In this document: in pieces, positions 41,893 through 51,144 of the stretch
How positions within the stretch are numbered: the stretch's first letter is position 1
Layout of the letters: the number at the start of each line of letters is the position of its first letter
The notes under the pieces: model-generated
Databases searched by the model: none
Told to the model about the DNA's origin: nothing
The model's input: only the letters and a program-made list of their open reading frames with translations
Position numbers and translations under genes: made by a program
Assembly (NCBI GenBank): GCA_963718745.1
Contig: OY970370.1
Location: forward strand, 2,418,001 to 2,482,000
DNA from: Fermentibacter sp963718745 [NCBI: Candidatus Fermentibacterota bacterium]
GTDB lineage: Bacteria; Fermentibacterota; Fermentibacteria; Fermentibacterales
Direction: 5' to 3'
DNA length: 64,000 bases

Positions 41893-42674
41893 TGACGAGC
41901 AGCGGCTTCGACGCCGGCCTCTGGGATGGATACGCACCATTCTTCGACGCGGAGGAGGGCACGGTCTTCCCGGTCGACTCCCGCGAGCTGCGTTTCTACG
42001 AGCTGATGAGGAAGCGCATCAGGGGAAGGGCTCTCGAGATCGGCGCGGGTTGCGGGAGGCTGGCGGCATCGCTTTTCGCGGGCGACCTCACTGCTGCCCT
42101 GGAGCCGTCCGCCGGCATGCTCGCCAGATGGAAACCCGGGGATCGGGCGCTGGCAGCCCGCGTCAGAGCTCTCGGACAGGACATGCCCTTCAGGGACGGC
42201 AGCTTCGGACTGGTCGCCTTCCCGTACAACGGACTCCACTGCCTCCTGGATCCGGAAGACAGGGTGGCGCTCCTCAGGGAGTCCGGGAGGGTCCTCGAAC
42301 CTGGAGGCAGGCTGATCCTCGAGACCTGCACGCTCTTCCATACTCGTCCCGAGGTCTCGGATGCCGAGAGGTACGACTACCACGACGGCGGTACCCGGCT
42401 CAGGCTCGTGGAGTCCGTGAGGATGGACCGCGAGCGTGGATCGGTGCTCTTCGACATGACATACCATTCAGGCAGGAGCCGGTCCGACCTGCTGCTCGAA
42501 CTCGCACTCATCCCGCAGGATCTGCTTCTCTCCGAGATCGACCGTGCGGGGCTTGCAGTGACCGACACATGGGGCGGTTACGATCTCTCTCCCTTCCTCC
42601 CGGATGAATCCCCCAGGATGCTGACGATCGCATCCAGAAAGGACGCGGGATGTCCCTCCTCCTCTCCGCGCTGA
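41892..42674 (+). CDS. Class I SAM-dependent methyltransferase
   Basis: 260 residues from a GTG overlapping the M23 stop by one base. SAM site ALEIGAGCGRLAASLF, acidic residue AALEPSAGML, motif DGSFGLVAFPYNGLHCL and RVLEPGGRLILETC. Substrate unknown. Its 3' end overlaps the tricorn-type gene by 25 bases, so all three genes form one transcript. Confidence 0.8.
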   Translation: MTSSGFDAGLWDGYAPFFDAEEGTVFPVDSRELRFYELMRKRIRGRALEIGAGCGRLAASLFAGDLTAALEPSAGMLARWKPGDRALAARVRALGQDMPFRDGSFGLVAFPYNGLHCLLDPEDRVALLRESGRVLEPGGRLILETCTLFHTRPEVSDAERYDYHDGGTRLRLVESVRMDRERGSVLFDMTYHSGRSRSDLLLELALIPQDLLLSEIDRAGLAVTDTWGGYDLSPFLPDESPRMLTIASRKDAGCPSSSPR

Positions 42675-45673
42675 TACTGGCGGTAACCGATCCCAGGACG
42701 CCCTCCATCTCCCCGGACGGGCTGGAAACTGTTTTCAGCTACAGAGGCGACCTCTGGACAGTCCCGTCCTCCGGAGGGACCATGAGGTGCCTGACCCCCT
42801 CCGCCTCTTACGAGAGCCTGCCCTGCCATTCGCCGGACGGCTCGCTTCTGGCTTTCACGAGCGACAGGACCGGCGGCGGGGACGTCTACGTGATGCCCTC
42901 GGGTGGCGGTGAGGCGGGCAGGCTGACCTGGCATGGAGGCTTCGACGCCATGGAGGGGTGGTCCGCCTCGGGCGACAGCGTCTATTTCATCACGAGCCGC
43001 GAGGGCGGGGACAACTGGGTCTACTCGGTCCCTGTCACTGGCGGGACCCCCGTTCCCCTCGTGAGGGCCGTCACAGACAACCTCGCCCGGACCCCGGGCG
43101 GCCTGGCGGTCGAAAGGGGTTTCACCCCCTGGTGGCGGCGCCATTACGAGGGCTCGGGCTCCAGGGACGTCTGGCTCCTGTCCGGCGACGGATCATGGTC
43201 CCCGATGCTGTCCAGCGTGCAGGACGAGAGGTGGCCGATGTGGAGTTCCTCCGCCGGTGGCCTGCTCTTCGTCCGTGAGGACTCTTCCGGAAACGCGAAC
43301 CTCCACCTCCTCTCCAGCGACGGATCCATAAGGCAGCTCACGAGGTTCGACGCGGACATCACCTTCCCGTCCGTCTCGGGCGACGGGTCGGTCGTCTGCT
43401 TCGAATTCCGCGGCGGCCTCTCGACCGTTTCGGCCCCGGACTGGGTGCGCGTCGAGGTACCCCTGGACTGCGCGGCGGATCTGCCCTTCCCGGTGGAGGA
43501 GCAGGGCTACGCCGGACCTTTCCTGGAGAGCTTCGACCTGCTTTCCGATTCGGGAACCATTGCGATGGCATCGACGGGGGAGATCTTCTGCGGAGATCTG
43601 TCCGATGGCGAGATAGTGGACGTCAGGCGCCTGACCGACACGCCGGGCAGGGAGGGTTCGCCCGCCTGGAGCCCGGACGGGACCATGCTCGCCTTCACCA
43701 GGGAGTGGGAGGGCCGGTCGGAGCTCGTGCTTGCGGGACCGGTGCTGTCCGAGAGCGTCTTCACAGGGACGGGGCCCGTTCCCTCGAGGGTCCTGCCGAC
43801 ATCTGGAAGCACCGCATCGAACCCCTCATGGTCGCCATCGGGCGACATGATAGCCTATCTGGACTCCGAAGCATCCCTCCGGGTGATCGAGCCCTCCTCC
43901 GGACGCGACTGGTCCGTCTCTGCCGAATCCGGCCTCATCCACCTCGCCTGGTCGCCGGACGGGTCGTGGCTCGCCTTCAGCGTCCCCGTCCTGGGCCACC
44001 TCGAGGACGTATTCGTGGTGCCCGCCGGAGGCGGTACCGCAGTCAACGTCAGCAGGCACTCCAACGACGACTTCCAGCCGTTCTGGAGCTCCGACGGGCG
44101 AAGGCTCGTCTATGCAAGCCGGACCGACGGAGGCAGCTACTCGATAAGACAGCTGTGGCTGACCAGGGCGGATTTCGAGGAAAGCCCGGAACGCCGGGAG
44201 GAACTCATCGATATCCCGGTCTCTTCAGTGGTTGTCGAGACCGACGGCATCATGCGCAGGACCGAGACCCTCTGCACCGTGACAGGGTACTACGATTTCT
44301 ACGGCGCCTCTCCCGACGGGCGGTGGTTCGCATTCAGAGCATACGACCCCGAAGGAGGCTCCGACCTCTGGGTGGTCGACTGGACCGGCGAAGAGCTCGA
44401 CCGGCTGACTTTCAGCGGGTCTGCTCCCTGGGAGATCCGCATCACTCCGGGAAACAACGTCTACTACATCGGCCTGGGGGGATCCCTCCAGACCATAGCC
44501 GTGACCGGCGGTCCGGAGAGCTTCCTGGGCTGGCGCGAGAGGACCTCCTGGTCCGTCCGCGACGTCCAGAGGCAGAAGTTCGACGAATGCTGGAGGCTCC
44601 TCAGGGACGGCTTCTATGACAGCGAGATGCACGGGGTGGACTGGGACCTCATGAGGGAGACCTACCGCGAGAGGGCGGCCTCCTGTCTGCTGAACACCGA
44701 TTTCAACGACGTGGTGAACAGGATGCTGGGCGAGCTCTCGGCATCCCACCTGGGCATCTACGGCCCCTGGGAATGGGGCGGACCGATGGAGACCGGCGAG
44801 ATCGGGATCATCCCGGACCCCTCCTGGGAAGGGGATGGGATCAGGATAGACAGCATCATCCCGTGGAGCCCCGCGGACGTCGAGCCTGCGGATCTCCTCC
44901 CGGGCGACGTGATACTGAGCATCGACGGAGTCCTGACGGGGCGTCGGGACAATCTGTACATGCCCCTTTCCGGCACGGTGGGCGAGGAGATCCTGATCGA
45001 GTACCGCAGGGGCGGCGAAACCGCGCTCGCGACAGTCGAGCCGGTCTCCGGCTGGGAGATGGCCGACCTTGCGTACGAAGCATGGATCGAGAGGAACAGG
45101 AGGCTGGTCGACAGCCTCTCCGGCGGCAGGATCGGCTACCTGCACATTCCCTCGATGAACGAGTCCTCCGTGGACAGGTTCGTCGCCGACCTCTACTCCG
45201 AGGGGCTTTCCCGCGACGGGATGGTGATCGACGTCCGCGGGAACGGCGGCGGGAGCACGCACGACGAGATCATCCGCAGGCTGGCTCGACCCGACTATCT
45301 GGTCACCAGGACGAGGAACGGTACTGAATCGCTGCAGCCCCTCGGGGTCTGGCAGGAGCCCCTCGTCCTGCTCATCAACGAGAGGTGCTTCTCGGATGCC
45401 GAGATCTTCCCGGCAGGGTGGAAGGAGATGGGGCTCGGTCCGGTCGTTGGCGCACCCACCTTCGGAGGCGTGATAGGGACACACGACGTAGACCTCGTCG
45501 ACGGTACGGGCTTCAGGATCCCCTCCGACGGATGGTTCACCCTCCTCGGTCAGAACCTCGAGAACAACGGCGTCGTCCCGGACATCTTCGTGACCGAGCT
45601 ACCGGGCGACTTCGCGCTCGGACTGGACAGACAGCTCGAAACGGCGGTCCGCGCCGTCATGGAAAGGCTTTGA
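42650..45673 (+). CDS. Tricorn-type protease (S41 family) with N-terminal propeller and PDZ domain
   Basis: 1,007 residues. The N-terminus is hydrophobic and may be a signal. Repeated PD40/WD40-like blades follow (SPDGLETVFSYRGDLWTVP; SPDGSLLAFTSDRTGGGDVYVMP; SPDGTMLAFTREWEG; SPDGSWLAFSVPVLG). A helical core (FDECWRLLRDGFYDSEMHGVDW) matches the C1 region of tricorn. A PDZ domain is at about 720-800 and the S41 serine-protease core has MVIDVRGNGGGS and the nucleophile region CFSDAEIFP. Tricorn proteins cut oligopeptides; export here is inferred from the N-terminus. Confidence 0.9.
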   Translation: MSLLLSALILAVTDPRTPSISPDGLETVFSYRGDLWTVPSSGGTMRCLTPSASYESLPCHSPDGSLLAFTSDRTGGGDVYVMPSGGGEAGRLTWHGGFDAMEGWSASGDSVYFITSREGGDNWVYSVPVTGGTPVPLVRAVTDNLARTPGGLAVERGFTPWWRRHYEGSGSRDVWLLSGDGSWSPMLSSVQDERWPMWSSSAGGLLFVREDSSGNANLHLLSSDGSIRQLTRFDADITFPSVSGDGSVVCFEFRGGLSTVSAPDWVRVEVPLDCAADLPFPVEEQGYAGPFLESFDLLSDSGTIAMASTGEIFCGDLSDGEIVDVRRLTDTPGREGSPAWSPDGTMLAFTREWEGRSELVLAGPVLSESVFTGTGPVPSRVLPTSGSTASNPSWSPSGDMIAYLDSEASLRVIEPSSGRDWSVSAESGLIHLAWSPDGSWLAFSVPVLGHLEDVFVVPAGGGTAVNVSRHSNDDFQPFWSSDGRRLVYASRTDGGSYSIRQLWLTRADFEESPERREELIDIPVSSVVVETDGIMRRTETLCTVTGYYDFYGASPDGRWFAFRAYDPEGGSDLWVVDWTGEELDRLTFSGSAPWEIRITPGNNVYYIGLGGSLQTIAVTGGPESFLGWRERTSWSVRDVQRQKFDECWRLLRDGFYDSEMHGVDWDLMRETYRERAASCLLNTDFNDVVNRMLGELSASHLGIYGPWEWGGPMETGEIGIIPDPSWEGDGIRIDSIIPWSPADVEPADLLPGDVILSIDGVLTGRRDNLYMPLSGTVGEEILIEYRRGGETALATVEPVSGWEMADLAYEAWIERNRRLVDSLSGGRIGYLHIPSMNESSVDRFVADLYSEGLSRDGMVIDVRGNGGGSTHDEIIRRLARPDYLVTRTRNGTESLQPLGVWQEPLVLLINERCFSDAEIFPAGWKEMGLGPVVGAPTFGGVIGTHDVDLVDGTGFRIPSDGWFTLLGQNLENNGVVPDIFVTELPGDFALGLDRQLETAVRAVMERL

Positions 45674-45747
45674 AGTGCCCGGTCCGTCCCGGAAACCTAT
45701 GTTAACAACCGCAGCGGAATGTCTGCACCCGTAAGGAAGGCGAGGAG

Positions 45748-46950
45748 ATGAGACGCACGATCCTTGTGATGCCCGGCGACGGCATCGGAGTCCCTGTGAT
45801 GAAGGAAGCCCTGAAGGTACTGGACGCGTCGGGCTTCGAGGCCGATTACGTACACGGCGACATCGGCTGGGAGTTCTGGAAGAGCGAGGGCAACGCGCTC
45901 CCGGACAGGACGGTCAGACTGCTCGAACAGCACGGCACGGCCCTGTTCGGTGCGATAACATCCAAGCCCAAGTCCGCCGCCGATGCGGAACTCGACCCGT
46001 CCCTCAGGGACAAGGGCTTCACATACTACAGTCCCATCGTGACCATGAGGCAGCACTTCGGGCTGGACATCTGCAAGCGCCCCTGCCGCTCGTTCATCGG
46101 GAACCCGCTCAATTTCGTCCGCAGAGGCCGCGGAGGAACGATAGAGGAACCCGCCATCGACACGATGATCTTCAGACAGAACACGGAAGGCCTCTATGGC
46201 GGCGTGGAGTGGACCAATCCGCCGGACCAGGTCTACGATGCGCTGATGACCCACCCCAAGTTCAAGTCGAACTTCTCCTGGTGCCCCCGGCCGGAGCTTG
46301 CCGTCTCCACACGCATCTTCACAAGGAAATTCACCTCGCGGATAGTGCGCGAGGCGTTCGAATACGCGAAGAACCGCGGCCTGGAGACCCTCTACGTCTG
46401 CGAGAAGCCCAACGTGATACGCGAGACCTCGGGCATGATGCTCAAGGTCGCCCAGGACATGTCGAAGAGCGACTATCCGGGTATCCGGGTCTCTGATGTC
46501 AACATCGACGCCATGATGATGTGGCTGACCAAGAATCCCGAGGACTACAGAGTGATCGTGTCCGGCAACATGTTCGGCGACATCGTCTCCGACGGGTTCG
46601 CCGGCCTGATCGGCGGTCTCGGCTTCGCCTGCAGCGCCAATATCGGCGAGAAGGTCGCGGTATTCGAACCAACGCACGGTTCCGCCCCCAAGTATGCCGG
46701 CTACGACGTCTCGATAGTAAACCCGATAGCGATGATCCTCTCGGCGTGCATGATGCTCGAGCACATCGGAGACGCCGCCAGGGCGGCCAGGATAGCCGAT
46801 GCCGTAAAGCTCGTCGTCTCCGAGGGAAGGGTGAAGACCTACGACATGCTCAAGCTGCGCGGCTCCCCGGATGTCCTCGGTCAGGGTGCGGCCGGCACGT
46901 CGGAGATGGGCGACGCCGTAGTCGAGGCCCTGGGGAGGATCGGCAGGTGA
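45748..46950 (+). CDS. Isocitrate/isopropylmalate dehydrogenase family enzyme
   Basis: 400 residues; NAD(P)-dependent oxidative decarboxylase of a 2-hydroxy acid. Motifs: VMPGDGIGVPVMKEALKVL, IFRQNTEGLYGGVEW (substrate loop), the catalytic Lys and Asp in EKPNVIRETSGM and VNIDAMMMWL, and the family signature NMFGDIVSDGFAGLIGGLGFA, then EPTHGSAPKYAG. The loop is closer to isocitrate than to isopropylmalate dehydrogenases, but I cannot fix the substrate or cofactor. No other TCA or leucine genes are near. Overlaps the HD gene by 4 bases. Confidence 0.88.
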   Translation: MRRTILVMPGDGIGVPVMKEALKVLDASGFEADYVHGDIGWEFWKSEGNALPDRTVRLLEQHGTALFGAITSKPKSAADAELDPSLRDKGFTYYSPIVTMRQHFGLDICKRPCRSFIGNPLNFVRRGRGGTIEEPAIDTMIFRQNTEGLYGGVEWTNPPDQVYDALMTHPKFKSNFSWCPRPELAVSTRIFTRKFTSRIVREAFEYAKNRGLETLYVCEKPNVIRETSGMMLKVAQDMSKSDYPGIRVSDVNIDAMMMWLTKNPEDYRVIVSGNMFGDIVSDGFAGLIGGLGFACSANIGEKVAVFEPTHGSAPKYAGYDVSIVNPIAMILSACMMLEHIGDAARAARIADAVKLVVSEGRVKTYDMLKLRGSPDVLGQGAAGTSEMGDAVVEALGRIGR

Positions 46951-47507
46951 GGAATACAGTCGAGGAGCTCTTCCGCGCCCAGCTGGGGAGGATATCCGAT
47001 CCGGCGCTCAGGGCGATGGTGGTGGACGTGTGGGTGGATGCCGCGACAGGAGGCGGATGGAAGCCGTCCGATCTCGAGCTGATACCCTTCACTCTGTTGG
47101 CCGACAGCCACGGCATCAACCTGATCCAGCACACCCGCGGAGTGACCGAGGGCGCGGTCGCCCTGGCGGAAGCTATCAGGGCCGCCATGCCGCTGCCCTA
47201 TGCGATCAACATGGACTGGCTCGTCGCGGGCGGACTGCTGCACGATGTCGGGAAGCTGCTGGAGTACGAGAGGGTGGATGGTGCGATAAGGAAGAGCCGC
47301 AACGGCGCCTGCCTCCGTCACCCCGTCTCCGGCTCGATAGCCGCTGGGAAGGCCGGCCTTCCTCCTGAGATAATCAACATGATCGCATGCCACGCGAAGG
47401 AGGGGGAAGGCGCGCCCAAGAGGATAGAAACGGTCCTCATACACCAGGCCGACTTCGCCACCTTCGATCCGCTCCAGATGATGGACAAGGGGTTGCTGAT
47501 CCTCTGA
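46947..47507 (+). CDS. HD-domain phosphohydrolase
   Basis: 186 residues from a GTG in the preceding stop. The HD metal site is visible as QHTRGV, GLLHDVGKLLEYE (HD) and the later ACHAKEGE. It resembles small HDIG hydrolases acting on nucleotides or phosphoesters. The substrate is unknown. It is co-translated with the dehydrogenase and is followed by a strong hairpin. Confidence 0.8.
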   Translation: MRNTVEELFRAQLGRISDPALRAMVVDVWVDAATGGGWKPSDLELIPFTLLADSHGINLIQHTRGVTEGAVALAEAIRAAMPLPYAINMDWLVAGGLLHDVGKLLEYERVDGAIRKSRNGACLRHPVSGSIAAGKAGLPPEIINMIACHAKEGEGAPKRIETVLIHQADFATFDPLQMMDKGLLIL

Positions 47508-47560
47508 CAGGCATCCGGTGTCCGGAGAACCGGCCGGAAAACCGACAGCACGGGAACGGA

Positions 47561-47582
47561 GGGGCGGGGAAACCCGCCCCTT
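47561..47582 (+). terminator. Hairpin terminator after the HD gene
   Basis: GGGGCGGG (47561-47568), GAAA tetraloop, CCCGCCCC (47573-47580), then TT. Eight G-C pairs; short T tract. Confidence 0.6.
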
Positions 47583-47678
47583 GCCATTCCGTCGCATTCG
47601 CCCGGGTGTCTCGAGGCAAGTGCTGCCGGTGGGTTCGATGTGCCGGGAGAAGAGGGCGGACAGGAGGAGGAGCGGAGA

Positions 47679-48587
47679 TCAAGGACTCTTTTCGCCATTT
47701 CCGGGAACCGGATGATCGGCTCCGCTTCTGGTCGAGACCTTCCGTCCTTCTCCGCGGACGCCCTGTACCGGATGCCGGACGCCGACTGCTTCGATCCGTC
47801 TGAGTGCGTTGATCACTGCAGCGGGAGTCACTCCGAAGGTTCTGGCGATCTCCGAGTAGTTCATGCCCCACCGGTCGCGGCATGCACGGAACGCGGCATG
47901 CCTGAGAGCCTGCTGCTCACGGCCCCTGGGGTTCACGAGCCTCGAGCGGTGGACCTTGAACTCCCTGGCGAGGATCGCCGCCGGGTCCGCCGGGAGCAGT
48001 CTCTCCGCGGGAGCAGGGGATGCGGCGGGCGCAACGAGGAGGAATCTCTGCCAGTCGGGTTCCGGTTCGCCCTGTCCGGGCTCCAGTCCGGCACCCCCCG
48101 TCAGCCCGGAGAGGGAGGGGTCCGCCTTCAGCTCGTCCCTCCTCGAGGATTTCGGTCGCCTCAGACTGGACCAGTTCCAGGCATCGGCGAAGAGAACGGC
48201 GCCTTCCCTGGCCGGGAGCGAATGCAGGAAGCGGATGACCGCCGGCAGCTCGGTACGGTCCGTGAAGACCCGGCTGTGGTATCTCTCGCCGCCATAGAGG
48301 CCCGTCCCGGTACCCCTGACATCCTCCCTCGTGCGGGAGTACCTGCCCAGCAGGAGCCTCATGAACCTCTTCACATCGGACCCGTCGCCGCAGAGGAGGA
48401 GATGGGCGGACGCGGGCAGCAGGCACCATGCCAGCAGCCTGACGCCTGTTTCCGGGAGCAGCGGGGACGCGATCCGCGAGAATGACGCATAGTCGGTGTC
48501 CTCCCGGAAGAGCAGGAGACCCCTCCCGGACCTGGCCGAGACGAGGTAGAAGCCGCCGTCTATCGACACTCTTGCTTTTCTCGGCAT
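47679..48587 (-). CDS. RAYT-like Y1-transposase-related protein with degenerate HUH motif
   Basis: 302 residues. The alignment to REP-associated tyrosine transposases is clear along its length: MPRKARVSIDGGFYLVSARS, FREDTDYASFSRIASPL, the strand CLLPASAHLLL (normally VLMPNHxHLLL), LLGRYSR (the Tyr helix) and WNWSSL. The first His of the HUH pair is Ser here, and the usual IHLNPVRAG is FLHSLPAREG. The C-terminus has a helix-turn-helix, NYSEIARTFGVTPAAVINALRRI, as in DnaA-like tails of some RAYTs. TGGAGGGCG precedes the ATG. No flanking IS ends or repeated REP copies are seen, so it is probably domesticated. Confidence 0.78.
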   Translation of the reverse strand: MPRKARVSIDGGFYLVSARSGRGLLLFREDTDYASFSRIASPLLPETGVRLLAWCLLPASAHLLLCGDGSDVKRFMRLLLGRYSRTREDVRGTGTGLYGGERYHSRVFTDRTELPAVIRFLHSLPAREGAVLFADAWNWSSLRRPKSSRRDELKADPSLSGLTGGAGLEPGQGEPEPDWQRFLLVAPAASPAPAERLLPADPAAILAREFKVHRSRLVNPRGREQQALRHAAFRACRDRWGMNYSEIARTFGVTPAAVINALRRIEAVGVRHPVQGVRGEGRKVSTRSGADHPVPGNGEKSP

Positions 48588-48659
48588 CGCCCTCCAGTCG
48601 GATTGAATATCCCGGGCTCGGAGTCGGAAAACAACACCGCAGGATCATCTTCGCAAATG

Positions 48660-48688
48660 TTGACCCGCTGTCCCGGGAACTCTATAAA
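48660..48688 (+). promoter_or_regulatory. Strong promoter for the C25 protease gene
   Basis: TTGACC (48660-48665), exactly 17 bases, TATAAA (48683-48688), 54 bases before the GTG start. One of the best consensus matches in the window. Confidence 0.72.
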
Positions 48689-48742
48689 ACATTCTGCATT
48701 TTCCTACCAGTGATGTCCTGAATAGTCAAAGAGGAGGTCGCA

Positions 48743-50996
48743 GTGGTCCGAATCGTCGTATTACTCGTGCTGGTGGCATCTCTTGCATATCCGGGCGCCG
48801 TGTACCGCGCATCCGGCGAAGTCGAACAGGCCGTCTACACCGGCATGGACGGCTCCGACATCATGCTCGAGTTCAACCTCCAGGCGCTCACATCAGAGAA
48901 CATCGTCGTAGACGGATTCGGCTACTCCAGTCTCCTGCGCATCCCGGGAGCGGGCATGCTCGCCGAGGCCGGCTCTCCCGACATGCCTGCCCTGCGCCGC
49001 ATGGTGATGCTGGACAACACGGGAGACTACAGGCTCGAGATCGTCTCGGAGGAGACCTCCGTCCTCGGTTCGTTCGACATCGCGGCCTACCAGCCCTCTC
49101 CCACCAGGAACGGGGAGACGCAGCCGTACCACCAGAACCCGGCGGTCTACGCCAGCTCCGAATTCTTCCCGGGCGAGGCGGTCACCCTGGAGTCGATCCA
49201 GATACTCCGCGACCTCAGAGTGGGCTGGGTCAGGTTCAATCCCGTCAGGTACAACCCGGTGACCGGCGAAACGATCATTACGACCAGGGCGACCGTCAGG
49301 CTCGTCCCTACCGGGACTCCGGGCGAGAACGAACTTGTCCGCACAGCCTCCGGGATCACGCCCTCCTACATCCCGTTCTACGAGCAGGTGCTCGGTTTCG
49401 AGCCGGCTGGGATGAATACGATCGACGGCAGCTATCTCGTCATCGGAACGACCGAGAGCATAGCCCTGTGCCAGGATCTCATCGACTGGAAGATGGAGAA
49501 GGGCTACGAGGTCGTCTACGGGATAGTCCCCGCGATAGGCACGACCTCCGCGGCCATCGACACCTGGATCACGAATGCGTTCAACACCTGGGCCAATCCT
49601 CCTCTTTACATCCTCATCTGCGGCAACCACAACGTCGTGCCCACGCCCCTCTCCGGAGGAGTGGCGCAGGACAACCAGTACGGAGTCATCGGTACGAGCA
49701 CCTCGGTCCCCTCGATCCATGTCGGAAGGCTCTCCAACGAGGACACCGACGACCTCGCGTACCAGACCTGGAAGATCTACAACTACGAGTTCGATCCCTA
49801 CATGCCTGCTACCAGCTGGTTCCAGAATGCCATCAGCATAGGCTCCACGGACTTCTCGGACCCCGAGCACAGCTGGGAGTATGTGTTGATCTTCATGGGC
49901 GCCGGGATGACCGTCGATTACTTCTGCGACGAGGGCGGAGCGGTCCCGAGCATCGCCAACATCTCCGCAAGCATCAATGCCGGGCGGTCCCTCATCAGCT
50001 ACATCGGGCACGGATCGATGACCACCTGGGTCACGTCGGGCTTCAGCAACAGCAGCGTCGCGGCCCTCACCAACGGCCGGATGCTCCCCTGGATCAACTC
50101 CATCGCCTGCCAGAACGGCGCCTTCGATGACGGCTACTGCTTCGCGGAAGCCTGGATGAACGAAGGCACCACCGCCGCCCCCAAGGGAGCGATAGGCATC
50201 ATGGCCGCCACCACGAACAGCCCCGTCGGCCAGACGGACTCCCTCGCGGAGTACACGTTCCGCGGCTACTTCGAGGAGGACATCTGGCACATGGGCGACG
50301 CCGTGGACTACGGCAAGCTCAAGGTGGAGGAGTTCTACGGCTTCGGCGGGGCCAGCTCCAACAACAACATGCACATGATATTCGGCTGCCCCGAGATGGA
50401 CATCTTCTGCACCACTTCGCCGCTGCCTGCGATGACCGCGTCCCACTCCTCCTCGATCGCCCCCGGCAGCTTCAGCGTCACCGTGACGAGCGGCGGATCC
50501 CCCGTCGAAGGCGCGCTCGTGGGAGCGGTACAGGATTCGAGCTATCTCGACGGAGCCCTGACCAACGCTTCGGGTGTCGCAGTGCTCACGATCCCTTCGC
50601 TTCCCTCCCCCACCGAACTGGGTCACGATCACGGCCACATACCACAACAGAGCCCCCTATCGCGGCTCGGCCAATCCGACCACCGGCATCGAAGGTGGAG
50701 AGACAGGGCCGGTCGGTGATCTGTTCCTCGGCTCGCCTGCCCCGAACCCGTTCTCTGCCTCGACCGCCATCTCCTACAGCGTGGCGGATGCCGGAAGTGT
50801 GCAGATCGACGTGTTCGACATGGCTGGAAGGATCGTGGACACAATCTTTGCGGGTGATGTATCCGAGGGTACCCACAGCATCGCGTGGGATGGCGCGGAT
50901 GCCGGCGGAAGGCCCCTGGCGGACGGTATCTACATGATACGCCTGCAGGGTGCTGCCGGAGCCTCCTCGACGCGGACCTGCGTACTGCTCCGATAA
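48743..50996 (+). pseudogene. Gingipain-type C25 cysteine protease with C-terminal FlgD/sorting-like domain, interrupted by a +1 frameshift
   Basis: The GTG at 48743 follows AGAGGAGGTCGCA and gives a signal peptide. The propeptide-like and catalytic parts follow in one frame: HNVVPTPL, the catalytic His in SYIGHGSMTTW and Cys in SIACQNGAF, then GCPEMDIF. At a CCCCC tract (50607-50611) the frame ends in junk and stops at 50719, while the next frame continues sensibly: WVTITATYHNRAPYRG (the Ig-like domain of C25 proteins), SPAPNPFSASTAISYSV and GIYMIRLQ to 50996. Removing one C restores about 750 residues. The C-terminal domain looks like a type IX-type sorting or FlgD-Ig domain; no T9SS genes are present here. 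Confidence 0.85.
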
Positions 50997-51014
50997 TCGA
51001 CCCGGTGCGAAGCA

Positions 51015-51045
51015 GGGGCCGGTCAGCCGACCGGCCCCTCTTCTT
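51015..51045 (+). terminator. Rho-independent terminator after the C25 protease gene
   Basis: GGGGCCGGTC (51015-51024), loop AGCC, GACCGGCCCC (51029-51038), then TCTTCTT. Perfect 10-bp stem. The T-rich end runs straight into the -35 box of the rpsD promoter. Confidence 0.82.
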
Positions 51046-51072
51046 GACGTACGCGCCCCGCGGGGCTAGATT
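51044..51072 (+). promoter_or_regulatory. Promoter for rpsD
   Basis: TTGACG (51044-51049), 17-base spacer, TAGATT (51067-51072), about 73 bases before the GTG start of rpsD. The spacer holds the palindromic CGCCCCGCGGGGC-type sequence. Confidence 0.62.
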
Positions 51073-51144
51073 CTGCGAGCTTTTGCGGCAGCTAGGGTTA
51101 CAATCAATATCATGGCCGTCAGAGACGGTCCGGAGGTCGTTCCA

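Noticed and set aside
44225-45484. A 419-residue open frame on the minus strand
   Set aside because: Antisense to the protease core of the tricorn-type gene, which is well supported.
47508-48742. Complete insertion sequence or REP repeats around the RAYT-like gene
   Set aside because: No inverted ends, target duplications or repeated palindromes were found on either side; the hairpin at 47561-47580 is explained as a terminator.
48893-50647. A 584-residue open frame on the minus strand
   Set aside because: It lies wholly inside the C25 protease gene, has low-complexity His/Gly/Arg/Val-rich composition and no domain; a shadow of high-GC coding DNA.
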